DNA from: UMGS902 sp045538895 | Lineage (GTDB): Bacteria > Bacillota > Clostridia > Oscillospirales > CAG-272 | Assembly (NCBI GenBank): GCA_045538895.1 | Contig: JAZQEH010000076.1 | Span: forward strand, 1 to 18,939 | Direction: 5' to 3' | Length of the DNA stretch: 18,939 nucleotides | In this document: positions 9,354 to 15,554 of the stretch, piece after piece | Numbering within the stretch: the first letter of the stretch is position 1 | Layout: every line of letters begins with the position of its first letter | The notes under the pieces: generated by a model | Databases searched by the model: none | What the model saw: the letters and a program-made list of their open reading frames with translations, nothing else | Told to the model about the DNA's origin: nothing | Translations under genes and position numbers: made by a program

Positions 9354-9381
9354 TTTGATATACTATATATAGTATATCAAA
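9354..9381. promoter_or_regulatory. Perfect 28-base palindrome, probable operator
   Basis: Bases 9354-9367 (TTTGATATACTATA) and 9368-9381 are exact reverse complements. The palindrome covers the -10 box of the leftward promoter and its likely transcription start, the classic position for a repressor dimer site. It sits 15 bases upstream of the addBA-operon start codon, so it would also form a hairpin at the 5' end of the transcript. No regulator gene lies nearby, so the binding protein is unknown. Confidence 0.65.
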
Positions 9382-9399
9382 ATATCATGCACATATCAA
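9371..9399 (-). promoter_or_regulatory. Promoter of the membrane protein-addB-addA operon
   Basis: On the minus strand a -35 box TTGATA (9394-9399), a 17-base spacer and a -10 box TATACT (9371-9376) form a good sigma-A promoter. The -10 lies inside the perfect palindrome at 9354-9381. It is divergent to the promoter of the topoisomerase gene, whose -35 starts 26 bases away. Confidence 0.75.
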
Positions 9400-9424
9400 C
9401 TAAAATCTATATATTGTTTTTTGA

Positions 9425-9453
9425 TTGACAAAAATCAATACATATTGTATAAT
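9425..9453 (+). promoter_or_regulatory. Consensus promoter of the ParE/GyrB-like gene
   Basis: A perfect -35 TTGACA (9425-9430), a 17-base spacer and a perfect -10 TATAAT (9448-9453) stand about 30 bases upstream of the start codon, predicting a strong constitutive sigma-A promoter. Two weaker dyads surround it: TTGATT-N6-AATCAA at 9421-9438 over the -35, and TACATAT-N9-ATATGTA at 9439-9461 around the -10. In such AT-rich DNA they may be chance. Confidence 0.85.
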
Positions 9454-9488
9454 TATATGTAATATTTTTATGTTCAGGAGAAAAGTGA

Positions 9489-11495
9489 ATGGCACAGAGC
9501 GACAAGAATACAGCACAGTATAATAACCAAAGCATTTCGATGCTGAGGGGTGCCGACCGAGTACGTAAACGCCCTGCGGTAATTTTTGGTTCGGACGGTC
9601 TTGAGGGATGTGAGCATTCCTTTTTTGAGATACTTTCAAACTCTGTTGACGAGGCACGTGAGGGCCACGGCAGCGAGATTATAATAACCGTTTGGCGTGA
9701 TCGCACCATTGAGGTTGAGGACTTCGGCAGAGGCGTGCCGCTTGGATATAACGAAAAAGAAAAACGCTATAACTGGGAGCTCGTTTTCTGCGAGCTTTAC
9801 GCAGGCGGTAAGTATTCCAATAATGATGAAAATTCCGCATACGGATACTCTCTCGGTCTTAACGGTCTCGGTGCCTGTGCAACGCAGTATTCCTCCGAGT
9901 TTATGACCGTAGCTTCGTATGACGGAAGCGAGGTTCACACGATTAGCTTTAAAAAGGGTGAGCCTGCGTCGTCCCTTGAGAGCCGCGCTATCGAAAAGCG
10001 TGAGAAAAAGCACGGTACCATTATCCGTTGGCGTCCCGACCTTGAAGTTTTCACCGATATCATGATACCGTACGATTCTTTCAGAAGCGTGCTTCAGCAG
10101 CAGTCGGTTGTAAACGCAGGTCTTAAGTTCGTTCTTAAAACCGAAAACGAGGACGGCAAGTTTGATACCGAGGAGTTCGTATACGAAAACGGTATTTCCG
10201 ACTATATAAAGGAAATTGCAGGCGAAAATGCACTGACAGAGCCTACTCATTGGCACCTTGAAACAAGCGGACGTGACCGTGAGGATAAAGAGGATTACAA
10301 GCTCAAAGCGGAAATTGCATTTTGCCTTTCCAACACGTCAAGCCGACTTGAATATTATCACAACTCAAGTTTCCTTGAACACGGCGGTTCTCCCGACAAG
10401 GCAGTTCGTCTTGGATTTGTCTATGCACTCGACAAGTATTTAAAGTCGAGCGGTGCGTATAAAAAGAATGAGAGCAAAATAGGCTTTGCGGATATTGAGG
10501 ATAGCCTTATTCTTATTATAAACAGCTTTTCAACGCAGACCTCTTATGAAAACCAGACCAAAAAAGCGATAACCAACGTTTTTATCAAGGATGCACTCAC
10601 CGATTTTATCAAGCACAATCTTGAAATTTACTTTGCAGAGCATCCGACAGAGGCTGAGGTTTTTGCAAAGCAGGTCATGACCAACAAGCGTGCAAGAGAG
10701 AGTGCGGAGCAGACGAGAAGCGATATCAAAAAGAAGCTTCAGGCAACCACCGACTTTTCCAACCGTGTTGACAAGTTTGTAGGCTGCCGCTCAAAGGACC
10801 CGTCTGTGCGTGAGCTTTATATAGTTGAGGGTGACAGTGCGATGTCATCGTGTAAGCAGGCACGCAATGCCGAATTTCAGGCGATTATTCCTGTAAGAGG
10901 TAAGACGCTCAACTGCTTGAAGGCTTCTACAAAGCGTATTTTTGAAAGCGATATTATCACCGACCTGCTTCGTGTTATCGGCTGCGGCGTTGAGTTCAAG
11001 GGCAAAGAGAGAGGCGACCTTGCACTCTTTAATTATGAGGCACTTCGCTGGAATAAAATTATCATCTGTACCGATGCCGATGAAGACGGCTTCCAGATAA
11101 GAACGCTTCTTCTTACTTTGTTTTATCAGCTTTTGCCGACTCTTATTGAGCGTGGCAAGGTGTATATTGCCGAGTCACCGCTTTTTGAGATAACTACGAA
11201 AAACGATACTTTGTTTGCATATAACGAGTTTGAAAAGGCGGAGATAATTTCAAAGCTCGAGGCGGATAAAACAAAGTACAAGCTTCAGCGTTCAAAGGGA
11301 CTCGGTGAAAATGATGCAGACATGATGTCAAAGACCACTATGAATCCCGCAACACGCAGACTCATTGCGGTTACTCCCACCGATGCTGCGGCAACCGACG
11401 ATATGTTTGAGCTTATGCTTGGTGACAACGTAGCACGCCGCCGTCAGTATATTGCCGAAAACGGTGCAAAGTACATCGCAATGGCAGACGTATAA
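9489..11495 (+). CDS. Type IIA topoisomerase B subunit, divergent ParE/GyrB-like
   Basis: This 668-residue protein has the layout of the ATPase subunit of gyrase or topoisomerase IV. The GHKL ATPase shows Glu47 and Asn51 (FEILSNSVDEA), EDFGRGVP with Asp78, GLNGLG (123-128), HGTIIRW, and the transducer lysine in QTK (Lys358). The Toprim domain has EGDSA (447-451) and DADEDG (529-534), so the ATP and metal residues are present, and QRSKGLGEN follows. Several usual residues are changed: RKRPAVIFG instead of RKRPGMYIG, EGDSAMSSCKQARN instead of EGDSAGG-type, and DGFQIRTLL where DGxHI is usual. It is therefore a paralogue rather than the housekeeping GyrB. The start follows AGGAG. The A subunit that must supply the DNA-cleaving tyrosine is not adjacent, as it often is for parE-parC pairs. 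The specific name parE is left open. Confidence 0.9.
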   Translation: MAQSDKNTAQYNNQSISMLRGADRVRKRPAVIFGSDGLEGCEHSFFEILSNSVDEAREGHGSEIIITVWRDRTIEVEDFGRGVPLGYNEKEKRYNWELVFCELYAGGKYSNNDENSAYGYSLGLNGLGACATQYSSEFMTVASYDGSEVHTISFKKGEPASSLESRAIEKREKKHGTIIRWRPDLEVFTDIMIPYDSFRSVLQQQSVVNAGLKFVLKTENEDGKFDTEEFVYENGISDYIKEIAGENALTEPTHWHLETSGRDREDKEDYKLKAEIAFCLSNTSSRLEYYHNSSFLEHGGSPDKAVRLGFVYALDKYLKSSGAYKKNESKIGFADIEDSLILIINSFSTQTSYENQTKKAITNVFIKDALTDFIKHNLEIYFAEHPTEAEVFAKQVMTNKRARESAEQTRSDIKKKLQATTDFSNRVDKFVGCRSKDPSVRELYIVEGDSAMSSCKQARNAEFQAIIPVRGKTLNCLKASTKRIFESDIITDLLRVIGCGVEFKGKERGDLALFNYEALRWNKIIICTDADEDGFQIRTLLLTLFYQLLPTLIERGKVYIAESPLFEITTKNDTLFAYNEFEKAEIISKLEADKTKYKLQRSKGLGENDADMMSKTTMNPATRRLIAVTPTDAAATDDMFELMLGDNVARRRQYIAENGAKYIAMADV

Positions 11496-11533
11496 ATTAA
11501 TGTTTATGGGAGCAAAATGGAACGCACAAACCT

Positions 11534-11611
11534 GTAGGGCAGGGGCTTGCTCCTGCCGTTTGTATAATATTTAATCTTTGCTTGCGGCGGGAGATGAACC
11601 CCCGCCCTACA
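11534..11611. repeat. Inverted pair of GC-rich hairpin repeats
   Basis: In the gap between the topoisomerase gene and the next gene, a unit beginning TGTAGGGCAGGGG (from 11533) reappears in opposite orientation as ...CCCCCGCCCTACA (ending 11611). Each unit of about 26 bases is itself nearly palindromic: GGCAGG pairs with CCTGCC (11538-11557), and GGCGGG pairs with CCCGCC (about 11586-11606). This looks like a dispersed short palindromic repeat, of the kind scattered between genes in many Clostridia, or a small non-coding mobile cassette. It could also stop or stabilise the topoisomerase transcript, but neither hairpin has a clear T-run. No other copy occurs in the window. Confidence 0.6.
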
Positions 11612-11623
11612 AGATCTTTTTAG

Positions 11624-11629
11624 TATAAT
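11624..11629 (+). promoter_or_regulatory. Possible -10 box for the membrane protein gene
   Basis: A perfect TATAAT lies 35 bases upstream of the ATG at 11664. No recognisable -35 stands 17 bases before it, since that position falls in the GC-rich repeat. The promoter is therefore weak, activator-dependent or not real. Confidence 0.35.
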
Positions 11630-11663
11630 CGTTTATTTTATATGACATATGGAGGTAAAAAAT

Positions 11664-12455
11664 ATGCAACAAAATTTGACGAAATCAGAAGCAGCAAATC
11701 AGCAGTATAGAACAGCAAGAGTGAACCTGTTGGTTATGCTTATTTGTACTGCGGTTAATGTAGTGCTGTTCTTTTTGGGTTCTGGTACAATGATGCTGTT
11801 TTCGGCTACTGTACCGTATATTGCGGTGATTTACGGTAGTCTGTTCTGGTGGGCGTCTGAAATAGAGATTTACTTTATACTTGGAATCGCAGTAGCGGTA
11901 GTATTGATTGTCGCATATTTGATCTGCTTTATTTTCAGCAAAAAGCGTGTTGGATTTATGGTTGCGGCACTTGTTTTGTTTGCGATAGACACGGTTGTCA
12001 TGGCTTTGACATACATAGGCTCAGGCTCTTTTGCAGACGGTATAATTGATATTATTTTCCATATATGGGTGCTTGCATACCTTGTAAGCGGTGTATATAA
12101 CGGATTTAAACTTAAAAAACTTCCTGATGAAGAGGCGACTGCCATTACAGACACCGAAAACGGCGAAAGTGCAGACACACCCCCGCTTCGCTATGCAGAT
12201 AATGATGTTAAATTCCGTGTGCTTGCAGAAACACAGCAGGGTAGCTACCAAATCTGTTACCGCAGAGTAAAGCGTACAAACGAGCTTGTTGTAAACGGTC
12301 ACGTTTATGGCGAATATGAAGCACTTATGGAACAGCCGCACGAGCTTTCAGCGGTGCTTGACGGTCACACTATTACTGCCGGAATGACCAAAGCATCACA
12401 AAGCTACATCACCTTTGACGGTGAAACGGTTGTTAAAAAACTGAGATTGATATAA
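11664..12455 (+). CDS. Unknown multi-pass membrane protein with soluble C-terminal domain
   Basis: I do not recognise this 263-residue protein. The N-terminal half holds four or five hydrophobic segments (roughly 20-40, 44-63, 69-92, 97-118 and 126-147). A short acidic linker (EEATAITDTENGESAD) leads to a soluble domain of about 95 residues rich in short beta strands (FRVLAE, YQICYRR, ELVVNGHVYGEY, SYITFDG, TVVKKLRLI), suggesting a small beta-sheet or sandwich fold. The start at 11664 is preferred to an in-frame ATG at 11649, because GGAGG (11651-11655) overlaps that upstream ATG and lies 8 bases before the second. It is a single-gene unit, bounded by the hairpin repeat upstream and a strong terminator downstream. 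Confidence 0.8.
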   Translation: MQQNLTKSEAANQQYRTARVNLLVMLICTAVNVVLFFLGSGTMMLFSATVPYIAVIYGSLFWWASEIEIYFILGIAVAVVLIVAYLICFIFSKKRVGFMVAALVLFAIDTVVMALTYIGSGSFADGIIDIIFHIWVLAYLVSGVYNGFKLKKLPDEEATAITDTENGESADTPPLRYADNDVKFRVLAETQQGSYQICYRRVKRTNELVVNGHVYGEYEALMEQPHELSAVLDGHTITAGMTKASQSYITFDGETVVKKLRLI

Positions 12456-12484
12456 AAAATGCCGTCCCGATGGGACGGCATTTT
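12456..12484. terminator. Bidirectional intrinsic terminator
   Basis: The arms TGCCGTCCC (12460-12468) and GGGACGGCA (12472-12480) close a three-base loop, flanked by an A-run on the left and TTTT on the right. It begins directly after the stop of the membrane protein gene and ends 5 bases before the stop of the convergent gene, so it serves both. Confidence 0.93.
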
Positions 12485-12488
12485 CTCT

Positions 12489-13124
12489 TTACAGTTTTGA
12501 ATATCCGTAGCAGTTTATGAGTGCGTCAATCTTTTTGCCTTCCTTGCACATGGGGCATTCGTGCGGTGCATAGCTGCCGTATCCGTCAAGGTCGTTAGGG
12601 TCGAATACCGAGTGGATTTCAAGGTCGTCAATTTTATCCATAGTGGCAAAGATGGATGCAATACCCGTTGCCTTGCCGCCGTAGTATTTAACCGCTTCGA
12701 GTGCGTTTTTAACAGTGTTGCCCGATGCAACGGAAACCGCAAGTACAAGCACGTGTTTGCCCTTTATCATCGGTACGATATTGTCACGGAAAAGAAGCTG
12801 ACCGTTTGACATTTCCGGAGTTACAACATATATTGTCTGATGGGAATTCATGCTGATATAGCTACCCTTGGTGAGCTTGTCTGCAAGGCATGTACCTATA
12901 ACCTCTGTGCCGTCAAGGCAGAGAATTGTGTCGATTATGGTGTGGTGATAGTATGTTGAAAGTTCATCCGCTACTGCCTGTGCCTCGGAAAGGCGTGATT
13001 TTTGTGCAGCAACGTCTATATAATAATTGGAGTGAGCATTACTGGTTGCAAAATGACCTTTTACAACACGAAGATAGAGATTTTTACGTTTGGTTCCAAG
13101 TTTTAAAGTGTTATTTGTAGGCAT
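12489..13124 (-). CDS. Orotate phosphoribosyltransferase-like protein with degenerate PRPP loop
   Basis: The 211-residue protein resembles type I phosphoribosyltransferases of the orotate (PyrE) group: SNYYIDV near residues 32-38 matches the S-x-Y-x-D element, and a Rossmann-like core ends in KHVLVLAVSVASGNTVKNAL (123-142), at the position of the PRPP-binding loop. In active enzymes that loop has two acidic residues before the small TGGT-like turn. Here they are replaced by Ala-Val-Ser, so the normal ribose contacts are missing. The C-terminus carries HECPMCKEG (Cys190, Cys193), a CPxC motif also known from some PyrE relatives. The start at 13122-13124 is chosen because GGAGG precedes it by 7 bases; an upstream in-frame ATG at 13226 would run through the promoter. 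It may be a sensor or a non-classical enzyme. It is monocistronic, and no pyrimidine genes are near. Confidence 0.8.
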   Translation of the reverse strand: MPTNNTLKLGTKRKNLYLRVVKGHFATSNAHSNYYIDVAAQKSRLSEAQAVADELSTYYHHTIIDTILCLDGTEVIGTCLADKLTKGSYISMNSHQTIYVVTPEMSNGQLLFRDNIVPMIKGKHVLVLAVSVASGNTVKNALEAVKYYGGKATGIASIFATMDKIDDLEIHSVFDPNDLDGYGSYAPHECPMCKEGKKIDALINCYGYSKL

Positions 13125-13154
13125 AGTGTATCCTCCATGTGGATTTGTGATATT

Positions 13155-13183
13155 ATTGTACAATAAAATGTTAGGGATTTCAA
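13155..13183 (-). promoter_or_regulatory. Promoter of the phosphoribosyltransferase-like gene
   Basis: On the minus strand a -35 box TTGAAA (13178-13183), a 17-base spacer and a -10 box TACAAT (13155-13160) lie about 30 bases upstream of the ATG at 13124. This placement supports the shorter start of the gene. Confidence 0.8.
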
Positions 13184-13255
13184 GCGGTTTTGGTAAAAAC
13201 AACCTGTACAAACTGTAAAAAAACAAATACAGAATAAAGAAAATGCAAAAAGGTC

Positions 13256-13284
13256 TTGCAATTCAAACGGATAAAAGTTATAAT
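13256..13284 (+). promoter_or_regulatory. Promoter of the liv operon
   Basis: A -35 box TTGCAA (13256-13261), a 17-base spacer and a perfect -10 TATAAT (13279-13284) precede the livJ start by about 50 bases. The leader contains a short dyad TTCCT...AGGAA (13295-13310) just before the ribosome site, too weak to call a regulatory element. Confidence 0.85.
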
Positions 13285-13335
13285 TATAACAACATTCCTA
13301 AATTAAGGAAAAAAATATTTATGGAGGATACAACT

Positions 13336-14508
13336 ATGAAAAAGATAGTTGCTCTCGTTCTCGCTACTCTTATGCTCGCAACAATGTTTGTAGCTTGTGG
13401 CGATAACACAGACGAAAAGGTAATTAAGATTGGCGTATTCGAACCCGCTTCCGGTGCTAACGGCGCCGGCGGCAAGCAGGAAACTCTCGGCGTTAAGTAT
13501 GCTCATTCCGTATGCCCCACCGTTGAAATCAACGGCGAGGAATACAAGGTTGAGCTTGTTCACGCTGACAACCAGTCTGCTGACGACAAGGCTCCCACTG
13601 CAGCTGCTGAGCTTGTAGGTAAGGGCGTTTCTGTAGTTCTCGGTTCATACGGCTCCGGCGTTTCTATCGCTGCTTCTGATACATTCGCACAGGCAGGCGT
13701 TCCTGCTATCGGTATCACCTGCACCAACCCTAAGGTAACAGAGGGCAATAGCCACTACTACCGTATCTGCTTCCTCGATCCTTTCCAGGGCACCGTTCTT
13801 GCTAACTATGCGTTCAATGAACTCGGTTATAAGAATGCTTACATCCTTGCTGAAACCGGTAACGAGTATGACCAGGGTCTTGCTCACTACTTCAAGGAAG
13901 CTTTTGAAGGTCTCGGCGGCACTGTTGAGAAGGCTGACTTCGTTAAGGATACAAGCGACTTCAACACTCTCCTTACCAACGCTGTAAACGGCGGTGCACA
14001 GGTTATTTTCGCTCCTACTTCCACCCAGTATGCACAGCTTATCGTTGAGCAGGCTGCAGCTAAGGGTGTAACCGCTACTCTCATGGCAGGCGATACTTGG
14101 GACTCCAACGTTATCCTTTCTGCTGCAGAGGGCAAGAACGTTGACATTCAGGTAACAACCTTCTATCAGGAAGGCGGTAACGCAGAATTTGATGCAGGCT
14201 TCAAGGCTTGGATTGAAGGCGATGCACAGAACCTCACCGATAACGGCGGCGACTCCAAGATCGCAGCAGTTTCTGCAATGGGTTACGATGCATACTTCAC
14301 CGCACTCGAAGCTATCAAGCTCGCAAACTCCAAGAAGCCCGCTGATATTATGGCAGCAATCGCAAACGTTGACTTTACAGGTGTTACCGGTGCGATCAAG
14401 TTCGAAGGCGACCCCAACGGTGATGCTGTAAGAACTACTGCTTACATAAAGAAGGCTAACACCGAAACCGCTAGCTGGGACTTTGTTAAGGAACAGGGCG
14501 TAAACTAA
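13336..14508 (+). CDS. livJ: Branched-chain amino acid ABC transporter, substrate-binding lipoprotein
   Basis: This 390-residue protein is a type I periplasmic-binding-fold receptor of the Leu/Ile/Val family. In a Gram-positive cell it is tethered outside the membrane and hands amino acids to LivHM. The N-terminus MKKIVALVLATLMLATMF is a signal peptide with lipobox FVAC, so Cys21 is the probable lipidated residue. The mature part begins with IKIGVFEPASGANGAGG, typical of the family, and contains the usual VVLGSYGSGVS and GVPAIGITCTNP segments of the ligand cleft. The start at 13336 is preferred to the in-frame ATG at 13321, which is embedded in the GGAGG ribosome site. Codon use is visibly stricter (GCT, CTC, TTC, AAC, AAG) than in livHMGF, consistent with high expression. 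Exact ligand specificity cannot be read from sequence. Confidence 0.95.
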   Translation: MKKIVALVLATLMLATMFVACGDNTDEKVIKIGVFEPASGANGAGGKQETLGVKYAHSVCPTVEINGEEYKVELVHADNQSADDKAPTAAAELVGKGVSVVLGSYGSGVSIAASDTFAQAGVPAIGITCTNPKVTEGNSHYYRICFLDPFQGTVLANYAFNELGYKNAYILAETGNEYDQGLAHYFKEAFEGLGGTVEKADFVKDTSDFNTLLTNAVNGGAQVIFAPTSTQYAQLIVEQAAAKGVTATLMAGDTWDSNVILSAAEGKNVDIQVTTFYQEGGNAEFDAGFKAWIEGDAQNLTDNGGDSKIAAVSAMGYDAYFTALEAIKLANSKKPADIMAAIANVDFTGVTGAIKFEGDPNGDAVRTTAYIKKANTETASWDFVKEQGVN

Positions 14509-14527
14509 TTCAACTCCTACATTGATA

Positions 14528-14579
14528 TGCAGGGCTTGACTTTTGTCAAGCCCTTGCATTAGTTTTTAGGTATTTTTTT
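14528..14579 (+). terminator. Hairpin after livJ, probable partial terminator or attenuator
   Basis: TGCAGGGCTTGAC (14528-14540) pairs with GTCAAGCCCTTGCA (14545-14558) around a TTTT loop, with one bulged A. T-rich sequence follows (TTTTT at 14563 and a seven-T run ending at 14579). Since livH has no clear promoter of its own, this probably ends many transcripts after livJ and protects its 3' end, giving excess binding protein over the membrane parts. Confidence 0.75.
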
Positions 14580-14638
14580 AGGCTGTTCTGAAAGGGCAGA
14601 AAATGCCCTTTTCTGCTTTTTCAATGCAGCCTGAAAAT
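14574..14638 (+). promoter_or_regulatory. Overlapping alternative hairpins in the livH leader
   Basis: Two inner stems exclude each other: AAAGGGCA (14591-14598) with TGCCCTTT (14604-14611), or GCAGAAAA (14596-14603) with TTTTCTGC (14609-14616), the second followed by TTTTT (terminator-like). An outer stem can pair TTTTTTAGGCTG (14574-14585) with CAGCCTGAAAAT (14627-14638), using the T-run of the preceding terminator. The arrangement could be an attenuator or antiterminator, or simply a processing structure. No known riboswitch is recognised. Confidence 0.5.
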
Positions 14639-14660
14639 AGATTTTCAAAGAGGTGTTCTT

Positions 14661-15539
14661 ATGAATATTACCATCGACCATATTCTGGCGGGTATCTCTG
14701 TTGGCGGTCAGTATGCACTGATTGCAATAGGTTATACCATGGTATACGGTATTCTTCGTCTTATAAACTTTGCTCACGGCGACGTTTTTATGGCATCGGG
14801 ACTTATTATCGTATATCTTACCACTGCAATGCCGCTTTATTATGCAATTCCCGTTGTTATTATTGCAACGGTACTGCTTGGATTTATGATAGAGCGTGCG
14901 GCGTACAAGCCTCTCCGTAGCGCACCGCGTATGTCGGTTATGATTTCGGCTATAGGTGTGTCCTATCTTATTCAGAACCTTGCACTTTATATAACAGGCG
15001 GTTTGCCGCAGACATATCCTGCAATTCCGTGGATATCCGATTCCGTAACTGTCTTTGGTGCTATTACAAAGCGTGTAACTGTTGTTACTCCTGTTCTTAC
15101 AATCGCTCTTATCGTATTTCTTGTAGTGCTTATTCGCTATACAAAAATCGGTATGGCAATGCGTGCGGTATCCAAGGATTTTGAAACTTCGCAGCTTATG
15201 GGTATCAAGATAAACAAAGTTATCAGTACCACCTTTATTATCGGTTCATTCCTTGCTTGTATCGGTTCGCTCCTTTACTTCTCGAATTATCAGTCGGTAG
15301 TACCCACTTCGGGTGCAATGCCGGGTCTTAAGGCGTTTGTTGCGGCGGTATTTGGCGGTATAGGTTCTATCCCCGGTGCGGTAGTGGGTGCATTTATCAT
15401 CGGTATTTGCGAGAATCTTATTAAATCCAGCACGGAATTTGCCATTTTTTCGGATGCTTTCACCTTTGCACTTCTTATTGTGGTGCTTTGTGTTAAGCCT
15501 ACCGGTCTGTTTGGCGAAAAGACTATTGATAAAGTATAA
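14661..15539 (+). CDS. livH: Branched-chain amino acid ABC transporter permease LivH
   Basis: This 292-residue integral membrane protein is one of the two permeases forming the channel of the LivHMGF importer. It begins with a short amphipathic stretch and has about eight membrane segments. Family hallmarks include GYTMVYGILRLINFAHGD near residues 24-41 and the cytoplasmic coupling loop MAMRAVSKDFETSQLMGI, which contacts the ATPases. The C-terminal GGIGSIPGAVVGAFIIGI is also typical. The length is normal. AGAGGTG lies 6 bases upstream of the ATG. It follows livJ after a 152-base structured gap and precedes livM by 15 bases. Confidence 0.97.
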   Translation: MNITIDHILAGISVGGQYALIAIGYTMVYGILRLINFAHGDVFMASGLIIVYLTTAMPLYYAIPVVIIATVLLGFMIERAAYKPLRSAPRMSVMISAIGVSYLIQNLALYITGGLPQTYPAIPWISDSVTVFGAITKRVTVVTPVLTIALIVFLVVLIRYTKIGMAMRAVSKDFETSQLMGIKINKVISTTFIIGSFLACIGSLLYFSNYQSVVPTSGAMPGLKAFVAAVFGGIGSIPGAVVGAFIIGICENLIKSSTEFAIFSDAFTFALLIVVLCVKPTGLFGEKTIDKV

Positions 15540-15554
15540 GGAGGAGAGCTGATT

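Noticed and set aside
8649..11495. A defence island formed by the membrane protein, AddAB and the GHKL-Toprim protein
   Set aside because: AddAB is core recombination machinery, the GHKL-Toprim protein has a type IIA topoisomerase layout rather than a defence-type ATPase, and it is transcribed divergently. No toxin, nuclease effector or mobile element is nearby.
11534..11611. CRISPR array or tRNA gene in the GC-rich gap
   Set aside because: There are only two inverted units rather than regular direct repeats with spacers, and no cloverleaf can be drawn.
13125..13226. Longer N-terminus (34 extra residues) for the phosphoribosyltransferase-like gene
   Set aside because: It would run through the consensus promoter at 13155-13183, while the ATG at 13122-13124 has a well-spaced GGAGG.
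13243..13335. Extended N-terminus for livJ
   Set aside because: It would overlap the promoter and bury the lipoprotein signal peptide. The ATG at 13336 starts a normal signal sequence with a proper ribosome site.
13645..14559. Long open frame of 304 codons on the minus strand, antisense to livJ
   Set aside because: It is a mirror of the strict codon bias of livJ, starts beyond a terminator hairpin, has no good ribosome site and shows no family resemblance.
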